Below, one piece after another: positions 1 through 8,019 of a stretch of DNA of 42,710 bases; position 1 is the stretch's first letter; the number at the start of each line of letters is the position of its first letter. This DNA comes from Sedimentisphaerales bacterium (GTDB lineage: Bacteria > Planctomycetota > Phycisphaerae > Sedimentisphaerales > Anaerobacaceae). Under the pieces are notes generated by a model. It worked only from the letters and a program-made list of their open reading frames with translations. It had not been told where the DNA came from and ran no database searches. The translations under genes were made by a program, and so were the position numbers. Where the stretch lies: positions 1-42,710 of the forward strand of contig JAFGRL010000179.1 of assembly GCA_016935195.1 (NCBI GenBank). Direction: 5' to 3'.

Positions 1-9
1 TAAAATATC

Positions 10-288
10 ATGACTAAAACAGAAACTTTAGCGGAGATATTCAAATTGCTGTCAGTTGATGCAAGGCTGCGCATTTTGCAGCTTCTCAGCCGGCGATCAT
101 TGTGTGTTACCTAGCTAACGTCTCAACCGGGCATAACACTCTCAGCTACATCTCAGCATCTAAGGCTGCTGCGTAATGCCGGTATTGTGAAAACCCAGAA
201 GCAAGGCTTCTTTGTCTATTACCATCTCGACAAGAAGAAAATGTCACTGTTGAACAAAGCTGTCGCCGAGTTACTCAACATAGAATAA
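10..288 (+). pseudogene. ArsR-family winged-helix regulator with in-frame amber stop
   Basis: Read from the ATG at 10, the frame gives an ArsR-type DNA-binding protein of about 92 codons: an N-terminal helix (ETLAEIFKLLSVDARLRIL), the LCV segment, the recognition helix (SATSQHLRLLRNAGIV) and a beta wing (GFFVYYHL). A TAG at 112-114 (codon 35) interrupts it, exactly between LCVT and LTSQPG, while the frame continues cleanly on both sides to the TAA at 286-288. A single G-to-T change of a GAG codon would explain it. ArsR proteins are usually repressors that leave DNA on binding metal or another ligand; the inducer cannot be told here. A perfect palindrome 80 bp downstream is the probable operator. 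Alternatives are amber read-through or a sequencing error. Family assignment is fairly sure; functional state is not. Confidence 0.7.
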
Positions 289-369
289 ACAGCTTTCTCA
301 TCATAAACGGCAAGTCAGAAGATGTCACATACAGATTATGTAAACAGATTATACAAAGTATTTCTACAC

Positions 370-399
370 TACTTAAGTAATTACGCAATTACTTAAGTA
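370..399. promoter_or_regulatory. Perfect inverted repeat, likely ArsR operator
   Basis: Two 13-bp arms (TACTTAAGTAATT and its exact reverse complement) are separated by ACGC. There is no T-run after it, so it is not a terminator. AT-rich perfect palindromes of this type are usual binding sites for ArsR dimers, and it lies between the broken ArsR gene and the ribosome-binding site of a small ORF. The operator role is inferred. Confidence 0.55.
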
Positions 400-427
400 C
401 TACAATATCTTTAAGGGGGAATTAAAG

Positions 428-520
428 GTGTCCGCCTGCACCCCTGGGCCCACCTGTTCCCCTGGGCCTGCTTGTCCCTTAGGGAAGGTCGTAGTGAAGG
501 TCTTTTCGCAGCTAATTTAG
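428..520 (+). CDS. Tiny Cys/Pro/Gly-rich ORF (30 aa), possibly a truncated gene
   Basis: A purine-rich ribosome-binding site (AAGGGGG, 413-419) precedes a GTG start at 428 by 8 nt. The 30-residue product begins with a repeated Cys-x-Pro-Gly-Pro-x-Cys pattern (ACTPGPTCSPGPAC) and has three cysteines. It sits directly behind the palindromic operator, where the first gene controlled by the ArsR protein would be expected. The ORF ends where a dispersed repeat begins (about 516), so it may be the N-terminal stub of a longer gene cut by that repeat. A metal- or thiol-binding role is a guess from the cysteines. I do not recognise the family. Confidence 0.35.
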   Translation: MSACTPGPTCSPGPACPLGKVVVKVFSQLI

Positions 521-546
521 TTCGTGTTTTTCTTCATGCACTTGTT
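516..546 (+). repeat. Dispersed repeat, copy 1 (TTTAGTTCGTGTTTTTCTTC type)
   Basis: The segment beginning TTTAGTTCGTGTTTTTCTTC, followed by TGCACTT, recurs in the same orientation near 37133-37163 with one mismatch in its first 27 bases. Both copies are intergenic and both are followed by a degenerate GTGAAATTC-like end. It is probably a genome-wide intergenic repeat. Confidence 0.6.
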
Positions 547-990
547 ACGGAATTCAGAAAAAGAAAAGGCTGGATGCCTGCTTCCGCAGGCATGAAAAAG
601 GGACGCAGGAATGACCCGTGAACCACGTTGGGTTCAGAATAGTTTTGAGTTGTGTTTGAGATTGACACCCATTCGACTACGCTCAGGGTGACGGGAAGGA
701 ATTGAAGATTGACACGCCCTGCACCATACGGTACAGGGCTCGCAATGAGATTTATCAATAGATTCGCTAGCGCGGCTCTCCGCTTCGTGTCCTCGACAAG
801 CTCGGAATGACGACCAGAACCCGCCGAATGAATCGGCGGGCTAACTATTTCAGAATACCCCGGCCGCGGGTGCCGGGGCTAAACTTCCCTTCGACTCCTT
901 CGATGTACTCAGTCCTTGGGACTCCATACGGAGGACAAGTAAGCTCAGGGCCTCGCAATGACGAAGAGGTTTTGTTAGAAGTTCTAAAAA
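540..990. repeat. Cluster of short palindromic intergenic repeats
   Basis: About 450 bp without a credible gene hold at least five head-to-tail palindromic units, most ending in ATGAC or GTGAC: a hairpin at 578-597 (ATGCCTGC/GCAGGCAT), one at 657-697, one at 707-748 (arms GATTGACACG and CTCGCAATGA around a 22-bp palindrome), one near 788-812, and a segment at 889-965 containing AGTCCTTGGGACTCC. A further hairpin at 820-840 (CCGCCGA/TCGGCGG) begins a repeat that recurs at 11803-11857. Open frames here are read-through of the repeats. Confidence 0.7.
831..884 (+). repeat. Dispersed repeat AATCGGCGGGCTAACTAT, copy 1
   Basis: The start AATCGGCGGGCTAACTAT and the rest (AATACC, CGGCC, a G-rich GCCGGGG stretch, then a TAAAC-like end) are repeated at 11803-11857. 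Shorter, inverted versions flank the transposase relic at 10944-11816. Confidence 0.65.
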
Positions 991-995
991 ATACC

Positions 996-3596
996 TTAAT
1001 CTGTACCTGATATTGCCTTTCCAGTTGCATAGGTTCTAACATCCATAGACCCGCTCTCGCCGATAGTTACGGTAATTGCACCATCCTTTGCAGTGTAGAA
1101 AAGCCTCTTGTTGTTATCCTGTTCAATGACTTGATGCTTTTCATATTGCCCTCTTGCACAACTGCATATCATTACTTCGGATTCGAGATTTTCCAGAAAT
1201 TCAGCTTCGGCAGTCTTTGCTGAACCGTGGTGAGGAACCACAACGACATCTGCCGTTAAATCGCCAAAGAGCTGCAAAATCTGTCTTTGGGCATATTTTT
1301 CTATATCTGAGCAGAAAAGAATCTTTCTTCCTGCGAAATTTATTATTGAAACCAGCGACCTGTCGTTATCGCTTAACTGTTCGTTTCGTGATGCCTTTTC
1401 GGTTGGCCAGAGAAACTTTATTTTCGCCGGCGATACTATCTGGGGTGCTTCGGATAAGAGCAATAAATGAGCACCTCTGTTGTTAAGAAACCGCTTTAGA
1501 TGCTTTGTCGCACCGAAACTGTTATGTTTAATCAAGTCATTGGTGGTGTAGATATTCCTGACGTTTCGGCCATCAAAGACCTCTGGTATTGCGTTGATAT
1601 GGTCGATGTCATCGTGGCTGATAATTATTGCCTCTATTTCATCTATGCCTTGATGGTCTAAAAATGGCAGGATAATCCGCCTGGCTGGATCGCTTTTGTT
1701 CAGTGACCCTGCGTCAAATAAAATATTTGCTTCACCGGGCATCCGGACTAATATCGCCTGGCCGTGGCCGATATCAAGAACACTGATAACCAAATTGTTA
1801 CGATGTGTCCTCTGCCATTTCAGGCCGCCCAACCAGACAATTATTGTAAAAGCTGTTACTGTACAAATAATCCTTCTTAGCCGAAAATACCGAAAAAAGG
1901 AAAGGCCAGTAAAAAAGATAAAGCAATAATATAAAGCCACCAGCGCAAAAGGCACGCTGCCTATCAGTATTTCCGAAACGCCAAGATGGGCAATGAGTTT
2001 TACAATCCAAATCAACAAATCACATAAACCGCTCAACAATACACCTGACAGCGCTGCGACGGTCGGGGTAAGTAGCGATAGAATGATTTTTAAGTATCCG
2101 ATAGTCAGAATTGCAGCTACCAGCGGAAAAACAATAACCGTCCATATGCAAGTTAAGGGGTTAATGGTATAGAAATGGTAAAGTAATATACCAGTCCCGC
2201 TCATCCAGGCTGTAAGGCCTGTAGAAAATAATCGCAATAAATACGGCCCGGGCCTTGAAACTATGCGATAAAACGGCTTTGTTAACGGTGCTTTTTGAAT
2301 CCAGGGCAGGCCGGTTATTTTCTCATATAAAAATAAATGGACACTTTTGCAAAAGAGCAAAATCCCCAGCACTGAGGCGAACGATAACTGCCAGCCGGGC
2401 TCGAACAACTGCGTTGGTCTTATCAGCAGTAAGATTATTGCTGCTAATGACAGGGTATTGAGAGAATTAAAACGTCGTCGAAAGAAAAATGACAGGCAGA
2501 AGACCCAGCTTATAATAGCAGCCCTGACTGTCGGCGCCCTTGGCGGCACAATTAACAAAAACACTGCTACCACAATGATGCAGATGACCGCACGGGCAGG
2601 CTTCATCAAACCTGCCCTGGCACATAACCACCATACCACACCAACTAAGATACCCAGGTGCATTCCGGATAGGCTGATAAAATGCAGCAGTCCTGTTTTG
2701 CGAAACGCTGTGTAAGTCTTGTTGTCGATGTTTTTTCTATAGCCTAACAGCAAAGCCTGGAGCAGACCCTGGTTTTTACTTTCGATATTAGAGCCGCCGA
2801 GCAGTGCCTCGGCCGAGACTTCTTTTAGTTTATTTTGCAGCTTTGCAAAAGTACTTAGAGGCCCAGCTTTTATCATTTCAATGCCTTCAGGAGATTTAAC
2901 ATAAGCTGCAACAAAAACTCTTTTTCTGGCCAGGTATTTGGCTATGTCGAATTGACCTGGATTCGTCGCTTTTTTAAATTTGTCCAGCCAGCAGTAAATC
3001 TGGATATAGTCACCTGCCTTTATATCGAGCAATGGCTCAGCAACGGTAACCCGCACGGTACCGGTTATTTTCTCCCAGCTATCTTTTGTCTGCGCCTCTT
3101 TAACTTTTAGATAAAAGCTCGTAGTTGGATCTGAATGCATGAACTTTGCAAATTCCCACTGCTCATTTCTTTTGATGTAAGGCTCGGTGATAATAAAGCC
3201 GCGGATGGTTGCTAATTTACGCTCCCGGCCGACTAAGTTACAAATGTCATTGGGCGCAGCTTTGTAGAAATCAATTAGACGAACCGCCCCAAGACAGATA
3301 AAGCAAACAGCCGCAAGATATGCTGCAATTTCAGGCTTTGTATCACTCTTTTGCTTGAAAAATGTTATGACAGAAATTGCTGCAAGAAAAACTAACAGCA
3401 TCATCCATAGCCAGAAGGGCCAAATATTTCTATCGAGGCCCTGAGTTTGGCTGATGGCATTTTGTATGAAAATTCCGACCATTAAGCCGACAGCCACAAA
3501 AAGCAGAGGAGAAGTCCTCACAATCTGTCTGTGAAGTTCCGTACCGCCTGTGAGTTGTCTGTCTAACAGTTTTAGTTTCCGTCGAATTTCATCCAT
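996..3596 (-). CDS. comEC: ComEC/Rec2-type DNA uptake channel with metallo-beta-lactamase domain
   Basis: About 866 residues, the normal length for ComEC, the inner-membrane channel that brings single-stranded DNA into the cytoplasm in natural transformation. The N-terminus has hydrophobic segments followed by a soluble region of the DUF4131 type. The central competence domain carries the family signature around GLLQALLLGY and KTGLLHFISLSGMHLGI, then many membrane helices. The C-terminal 240 residues form a metallo-beta-lactamase fold with DIGHGQAILVR and the metal-binding SHDDIDH, plus VVPHHGS and FCSDIE. The frame opens at a TTG (3602), but the ATG two codons later (3596) is the likelier start. 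It is transcribed away from the cofE-like gene. No other competence gene is in the window. Intact as far as can be seen. Confidence 0.93.
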   Translation of the reverse strand: MDEIRRKLKLLDRQLTGGTELHRQIVRTSPLLFVAVGLMVGIFIQNAISQTQGLDRNIWPFWLWMMLLVFLAAISVITFFKQKSDTKPEIAAYLAAVCFICLGAVRLIDFYKAAPNDICNLVGRERKLATIRGFIITEPYIKRNEQWEFAKFMHSDPTTSFYLKVKEAQTKDSWEKITGTVRVTVAEPLLDIKAGDYIQIYCWLDKFKKATNPGQFDIAKYLARKRVFVAAYVKSPEGIEMIKAGPLSTFAKLQNKLKEVSAEALLGGSNIESKNQGLLQALLLGYRKNIDNKTYTAFRKTGLLHFISLSGMHLGILVGVVWWLCARAGLMKPARAVICIIVVAVFLLIVPPRAPTVRAAIISWVFCLSFFFRRRFNSLNTLSLAAIILLLIRPTQLFEPGWQLSFASVLGILLFCKSVHLFLYEKITGLPWIQKAPLTKPFYRIVSRPGPYLLRLFSTGLTAWMSGTGILLYHFYTINPLTCIWTVIVFPLVAAILTIGYLKIILSLLTPTVAALSGVLLSGLCDLLIWIVKLIAHLGVSEILIGSVPFALVALYYCFIFFTGLSFFRYFRLRRIICTVTAFTIIVWLGGLKWQRTHRNNLVISVLDIGHGQAILVRMPGEANILFDAGSLNKSDPARRIILPFLDHQGIDEIEAIIISHDDIDHINAIPEVFDGRNVRNIYTTNDLIKHNSFGATKHLKRFLNNRGAHLLLLSEAPQIVSPAKIKFLWPTEKASRNEQLSDNDRSLVSIINFAGRKILFCSDIEKYAQRQILQLFGDLTADVVVVPHHGSAKTAEAEFLENLESEVMICSCARGQYEKHQVIEQDNNKRLFYTAKDGAITVTIGESGSMDVRTYATGKAISGTD

Positions 3597-3716
3597 AACC
3601 AAACAGACTACAGACTCAACAGCACAGACTCAAGACTAATTTTGGATACACATAGAACAAAGCAATCGCAACCGGTCTAAATTGGCGAATAGCCTTGTCG
3701 CTGGCGTACGAATTAA

Positions 3717-3745
3717 TTGCAGATTAGCTGCGGAATTATTATCAT
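3717..3745 (+). promoter_or_regulatory. Possible sigma70 promoter for the cofE-like gene
   Basis: TTGCAG (3717-3722) and TATCAT (3740-3745) are 17 bp apart, about 50 bp before the ATG at 3795. A plausible but unremarkable match. Confidence 0.4.
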
Positions 3746-3794
3746 TATCAGCGAGTTTTGCCATGGTAATCACAATTGGTAGCGAGGCATAATT

Positions 3795-4037
3795 ATGAAA
3801 AAGATGGAAGTGCTCGGCCTAAGCGGCATAGGTCAGATTAAACAGGGAGACAATCTTGGAGAAATAATCGCCAAGTGCTGTAAAGAAGAAATTGGCGGGC
3901 TGCAGGATAGAGATATTATCGTCTTAACCAGTAAAATCATTTCCAAGGCGGCCGGCCTTACTCGCAGGGTCAGCGAAGTTACGCCCGTCAAAAGGGCACT
4001 TGCTATATCAGCAAAGACCGGCAATGGCTGCAGATGA
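3795..4037 (+). CDS. cofE: CofE-like gamma-glutamyl ligase, N-terminal fragment
   Basis: Encodes the first 80 residues of a coenzyme F420-0:L-glutamate ligase-type protein: LGLSGIGQIKQGDNL, the DRDIIVLTSKIISKAAG strand-helix-strand and the KRALAISAKTG block, all in the family's order. It then runs into a TGA at 4035-4037, whose first bases overlap the ATG of the next ORF (ATGA). The remainder of the protein is encoded there in another frame (+2 relative to this one). The start has a GCGAGG-like ribosome-binding site. CofE adds glutamate to F420-0 using GTP; no other F420 gene is nearby. Most likely one gene split by an indel or insertion rather than two subunits. Confidence 0.6.
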   Translation: MKKMEVLGLSGIGQIKQGDNLGEIIAKCCKEEIGGLQDRDIIVLTSKIISKAAGLTRRVSEVTPVKRALAISAKTGNGCR

Positions 4038-4705
4038 TTTTCGACCAGGGCCATGACCTGCTTGCTGTCATTCCTATCAAAGGCTTTGTCAAAAGTCACA
4101 TCCTCCAGTCCTGCAAAAACAAAAAAGTTGCCGAAGAACTTTGTGAACACGAGCAGGCAATTTGCATCACCAGCAAAGATGGAAGAATCCACACCTGTGA
4201 TGCGGGTATCGATGGCTCTAATCATCCGCCTGATATTGTAAGCTTTTTGCCCGGCGATCCCGACGCAGCGGCACTGGTAATAAGACAGCAAATCCAGAGC
4301 CTTTGTGGAAAGAAAGTTGCTGTTATCCTTGCCGATACCGAAATGGTATATTTTGGCACGATAGATTTGGCTGTGGGTTCTTCCGGGATAAGCCCGCTTT
4401 CAAATAACTTTGGCGAAAAAGACCTGTATGGCAAGGCGAAGTTTGGCGGAATAGATATTATCGCTTATGAACTAACCGCTGCCGCAGGCCTGCTCTTCGG
4501 CCAGACCTCGGCAGGTATTGCCGCTGCTGTCGTAAGAGGATACGATTACGAAATAGACGAGCAGCGGAATATTTCAAACACCCTTATGGCCTGGAAAAAA
4601 GACAGCGGCTTAACTGAAATGATTAAGGATGCAATGCGGGCAACTTCCTGCACCTGCAAATGGAAAAAGCGCCTTTTACTTCGGATAGGTTCTATATTTT
4701 TCTAA
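4034..4705 (+). CDS. cofE: CofE-like gamma-glutamyl ligase, C-terminal fragment
   Basis: 223 residues matching the body of the F420-0:glutamate ligase family: HTCDAGIDGSN (family: ANAGIDxSN), FLPGDPDAAA, KVAVILADT, IDLAVGSSGISPL, EKDLYGK, ELTAAAGLLFGQ and VVRGYDYE. The usual DTFGRPWR stretch is replaced by DTEMVYFG, so the glutamate or nucleotide site may differ from classical CofE. The first 26 or so residues (through ILQSC) do not align with the family; removing 92 bp between two GCAA direct repeats (4021-4024 and 4113-4116) would join the N-terminal ORF in frame to KNKKVAEELCEHEQ, giving a family-like sequence. Whether the locus works is unclear. Substrate is uncertain in the absence of other F420 genes. 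Confidence 0.65.
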   Translation: MIFDQGHDLLAVIPIKGFVKSHILQSCKNKKVAEELCEHEQAICITSKDGRIHTCDAGIDGSNHPPDIVSFLPGDPDAAALVIRQQIQSLCGKKVAVILADTEMVYFGTIDLAVGSSGISPLSNNFGEKDLYGKAKFGGIDIIAYELTAAAGLLFGQTSAGIAAAVVRGYDYEIDEQRNISNTLMAWKKDSGLTEMIKDAMRATSCTCKWKKRLLLRIGSIFF

Positions 4706-4733
4706 TTTACTCAAACTGACCGATTGATGTTTT

Positions 4734-4817
4734 GAGATTGCCACGCCGACCTCGTGGTCGGCTCGTAATGACCATAAAAGCCCATTTGCTGTCATTGCGA
4801 GCGAAGCGAAGCAATCT
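4734..4817. repeat. Pair of palindromic intergenic repeats
   Basis: 4734-4771 reads GAGATTGCCACG, a palindromic core CCGACCTCGTGGTCGG, then CTCGTAATGAC. At 4790-4817 lies the reverse-oriented relative GTCATTGCGAGCGAAGCGAA followed by GCAATC. These arms match the copies at 707-748, 11862-11892 and 15983-16018, but the cores differ. Confidence 0.7.
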
Positions 4818-4852
4818 AAAAATTTCGATCGATAAATTTATTTATCTTACCG

Positions 4853-5953
4853 TCAATAATCAAGAAAGACTATGTCTTCCGGTATTGCGATGACGTCTCT
4901 GCGATTGCTGCCCAATAGTTTTCTTATCTCTGAGGTATGTTTGCCGATTAGGCTGTTTAGTTCAGTGCTGTTAAAGTTTGTTACGGCCTTGGCCTTGTCG
5001 TTCAGCATCACGACATCGCCTTTTTCAAATGTCCCCCTGACAGAAATTATCCCGCTGGGCAAAAGACTCTTTCGGCTTCCGACAGCTTTCATTGCTCCGT
5101 CGTCGATATTTATTACACCTGCCGTGGTGCTGTTTAGAATCCATCTGGAGCGATTGCTCAGCTTGCGTTTCGGCATAAAGATGGTTCCTATTTCTTCACC
5201 GGCAATAATTCGACCAATGACATCTTTTTTTCTGCCATTGGCTAAGACCATTCGACAGCCGGCATTTGCAGCAATCATTGCCGCTTCTATTTTTGTCTTC
5301 ATTCCTCCGACACCGTGCGTGCTGCCTTTGCCGCCTGCACTGCGTTTGATTTTGTCGGTTATCTCATAGACCGTCCGAATCATTTCAGCTCCGGGGAACT
5401 TGCGCGGGTTTTTGTCATAAAGGGCGTCGATATCGCTTAGCATAATCAACAAGTCCGCATCAATTTTACTTGCAACCAGTGCACTTAATCTGTCGTTGTC
5501 GCCAAAAGCAGTGCCTATTTCCTCGGTACTGACGCTGTCGTTTTCATTGAGGATGGGCACAACGTTGAGTTTCAGCAGTGTTTCAATTGAATTCTGGAGA
5601 TTTAGATAGGTTTTTCTGTTGTTAAGCACTTCTGCGGTAACTAAAACCTGAGCTACGGTGATGCTAAATCGTGCAAAGGACTTTCTATATTCAGCCATCA
5701 GCAGCGGCTGGCCGATAGCTGCACAGGCCTGGCGCATCTTTGTATTTATGACCTTATCGCCGAGAGCAAGCTTGTTCGCTCCCATTCCGATAGCACCTGA
5801 AGTGATGGTAACAACCTGCCTGTTTGTTTGGAGCAGAGAATTTATCTGGCCGGCGATTCGGCGAACATAGCCGGCATCGACACCACCATCCTGAGTCAAA
5901 GTGTTGGTGCCGATTTTTATAACTATTCGTTTGGCTTGACTAAAATTTCGCAT
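4853..5953 (-). CDS. proB: Glutamate 5-kinase
   Basis: 366 residues, the usual length for the long ProB form. It phosphorylates L-glutamate to gamma-glutamyl phosphate, the first step of proline synthesis, in the cytoplasm. Residues 1-255 are the amino-acid-kinase domain: IVIKIGTNTL, ITSGAIGMG, NENDSVSTEEI, FGDNDRLSALVA and the GGMKTKIEAA loop. The last 80 residues form a PUA domain (from SRWILNSTTAGVINIDDGA). It starts with ATG 4 nt after the proA stop, so the two are one transcript in the order proA-proB, the reverse of the E. coli order. Feedback control by proline is a property of the family and not visible here. Confidence 0.95.
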   Translation of the reverse strand: MRNFSQAKRIVIKIGTNTLTQDGGVDAGYVRRIAGQINSLLQTNRQVVTITSGAIGMGANKLALGDKVINTKMRQACAAIGQPLLMAEYRKSFARFSITVAQVLVTAEVLNNRKTYLNLQNSIETLLKLNVVPILNENDSVSTEEIGTAFGDNDRLSALVASKIDADLLIMLSDIDALYDKNPRKFPGAEMIRTVYEITDKIKRSAGGKGSTHGVGGMKTKIEAAMIAANAGCRMVLANGRKKDVIGRIIAGEEIGTIFMPKRKLSNRSRWILNSTTAGVINIDDGAMKAVGSRKSLLPSGIISVRGTFEKGDVVMLNDKAKAVTNFNSTELNSLIGKHTSEIRKLLGSNRRDVIAIPEDIVFLDY

Positions 5954-5957
5954 GCGA

Positions 5958-7253
5958 TTAAAAGTCTAAATTCTTATTGAGTTTTTTATGTGTGAACCTG
6001 CATTTTTCCTCGGCGTAATCGGCGACGATTTGGCCGGTTCCTAAAAGTTTCCATTTGTACGTTACAAGGCCTTCAAGGCCAACGGGGCCGCGGGCGTGAA
6101 TCTTACCAGTACTGATGCCCACTTCTGCACCAAGGCCGTACCTGAAGCCATCGCTAAAACGGGTGCTGCAGTTCCAGAACACGTTGGCAGAATCCACTAA
6201 GTCCATAAATTTCTGCGCTTTTTTCCTGCTGCTGGTAATGATAGCATCGGTGTGGCCTGAGCCGTAGCGATTTATATGCTCGATTGCTTCGTCCGGACCA
6301 TCTACCACTTTTACCGAGATGATATTATCCAAATATTCGGTTGACCAGTCCTCTTTGTCGGCAGGCTTTGCGTCAATTATTGAAAGAGTTTTTTCACAGC
6401 CGCGAATCTCAACATCCTTAGCATCCAAAGCAGCTTTTACTTTAGGCAGAAAATCCTTTGTGATTTTTTCATCAACCAGCAGGGTTTCGGCAGCATTGCA
6501 TACAGCGACGTACTGGCACTTCGAGTCAAAAGTGATATTCACCGCCATATCCAAATCGGCATCGCTGTCAACATAGACGTGGCAGATTCCATCGGAATGA
6601 CCAAGGACAGGGATATTAGTATTATCCATAATGTAGCGGACGAATTCATTTGAGCCGCGAGGTATGACCAAATCGATATATTCATCCATAGCAAGCATTT
6701 GTTTTACATCCTCACGACTCTCGAGCAGGCCTAGCCAGCCTTTGGGCAGGCCAGCATTATGACCGGCCTGTGAAATGAGCTCGGCAAGAATTTTATTGGT
6801 GTGCCGGGCTTCGCTGCCGCCTTTTAATAGTACAGCGTTGCCACTTTTTAAGCAAAGTGTCGAAATCTGGACCAAAGCGTCCGGACGCGATTCAAAAATT
6901 ACCCCAATAACACCAATAGGGCAGGTAACTTTATAGAGTGTAAATCCTTTATCAAGTTCGGTGGCGGTAAGAGTTTTGCCAACAGGGTCATTTAATTTAA
7001 TAAGGCTTTCGATGCCAGCGATAACGTCAGCTATTTTGCCTTGGTCAAACTTGAGACGCTTTAACAATGGTGCTGCAAGATTATTTTTCCGGGCTGATAT
7101 TAAATCCTTCTCATTGGCAGATATAATCTCGCTGCTCTTTGCTTTTAGAGACCGGGCAATTTCATCCAGGGCTTTATTCTTGAAAGCTGTTGTAACCGCC
7201 GCCAATTTAATCGATGCCGATTTGGCTGACCGGGCTATCTCGTTAATGCTCAT
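5958..7253 (-). CDS. proA: Gamma-glutamyl phosphate reductase
   Basis: 431 residues of the aldehyde-dehydrogenase superfamily. ProA reduces gamma-glutamyl phosphate to glutamate semialdehyde with NADPH, the second step of proline synthesis. Visible landmarks are the cofactor-binding stretch CPIGVIGVIFESRPDALVQ, GGSEARHTN, VIPRGSNEFVRYI, the catalytic-cysteine region SKCQYVAVCNAAETLLV, and the C-terminal GLGAEVGISTGKIHARGPVGLEGL. An in-frame TTG lies at 7259, but the ATG at 7253 has a good ribosome-binding site (AAGGTG, 7 nt upstream) and fits the family start. First gene of a proA-proB pair. Confidence 0.95.
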   Translation of the reverse strand: MSINEIARSAKSASIKLAAVTTAFKNKALDEIARSLKAKSSEIISANEKDLISARKNNLAAPLLKRLKFDQGKIADVIAGIESLIKLNDPVGKTLTATELDKGFTLYKVTCPIGVIGVIFESRPDALVQISTLCLKSGNAVLLKGGSEARHTNKILAELISQAGHNAGLPKGWLGLLESREDVKQMLAMDEYIDLVIPRGSNEFVRYIMDNTNIPVLGHSDGICHVYVDSDADLDMAVNITFDSKCQYVAVCNAAETLLVDEKITKDFLPKVKAALDAKDVEIRGCEKTLSIIDAKPADKEDWSTEYLDNIISVKVVDGPDEAIEHINRYGSGHTDAIITSSRKKAQKFMDLVDSANVFWNCSTRFSDGFRYGLGAEVGISTGKIHARGPVGLEGLVTYKWKLLGTGQIVADYAEEKCRFTHKKLNKNLDF

Positions 7254-7446
7254 AATCAATCACCTTGAAACTTTGAATTGCTGAATTCGTTTTTGGTTCA
7301 ACGACAGCATTCTACGAAATTTACCTTTATCAGCCAAGCATCAATAAATTGACAAATATCCACAGGATAGTAATAAGATTTTTTGAATCAGTATTGACCG
7401 GTAGAACCTGTTTTCCATCACAACCACACTTTGCAAGATGGCCAGC

Positions 7447-8004
7447 CTATTTTTCGAGCTTGACTGCTGTGCCGTAAGCTAACAGTTCGGCGGCACTGCC
7501 TATAACAGACGTAGTCATATAGCGGACGTTGATTATTGCGTCAGCGCCCATCTGCCCGGCCTGGGCGATCATCCTGTTGGTAGCTGTTGTCCGAGCCCTT
7601 CCCATCATTTCTGTGTATTCAGTCAGTTCGCCGCCGAGTATTAACCTTATAAGAGCGGACAGGTCTTTACCGAGCCAGATAGCAAACACCGTATGGCCCT
7701 GGACGAGGCCGAGAATCTGGTGGGTTGCTCGGCCGGGCACTTCTGCCGAATTCAACAGCAAGACCGAACCATCCGGCACATCGGCCGGCGGTGCCTTTGC
7801 CGATGGCCTGCTTTGGCTTTGTTCGATTGCCACTGTCAGCAAAACCACAAGAATTCCGCCTAAAAGACAGAAAACCGCTATCCGAAGCCACCACGGCACG
7901 ACCGGGTCATCGGCAACGACCACGTGCCACGGCACGCCGGCAAAAATGACAACGAACAGCCCTAACACAAAGGCCAGTGAACCAACTTGTCGAACTATCT
8001 TCAT
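7447..8004 (-). CDS. Membrane-anchored YbjQ-like (UPF0145) protein
   Basis: 185 residues. The N-terminus has two membrane segments (about residues 8-28 and 38-62), a short Ser/Ala/Pro-rich linker, then a C-terminal YbjQ-type domain (about residues 84-185) recognised from ILGLVQGHTVF, GGELTEYTEMMGRARTTA and QMGADAIINVRYMTTSVIGSAAELLAYGTAVKL. YbjQ domains form rings and are sometimes called heavy-metal-binding, but their function is not settled. Fusion to membrane helices is a known variant. It follows the 130-residue membrane protein gene by 15 bp in the same direction, so the two are probably co-transcribed and may act together at the membrane. Confidence 0.75.
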   Translation of the reverse strand: MKIVRQVGSLAFVLGLFVVIFAGVPWHVVVADDPVVPWWLRIAVFCLLGGILVVLLTVAIEQSQSRPSAKAPPADVPDGSVLLLNSAEVPGRATHQILGLVQGHTVFAIWLGKDLSALIRLILGGELTEYTEMMGRARTTATNRMIAQAGQMGADAIINVRYMTTSVIGSAAELLAYGTAVKLEK

Positions 8005-8019
8005 TGCTTTTTCCTTAAA

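Noticed and set aside
534-1042. Overlapping ORFs on both strands in the repeat cluster
   Set aside because: Their sequence consists of palindromic intergenic repeats read through in an open frame; no ribosome-binding site or family features.
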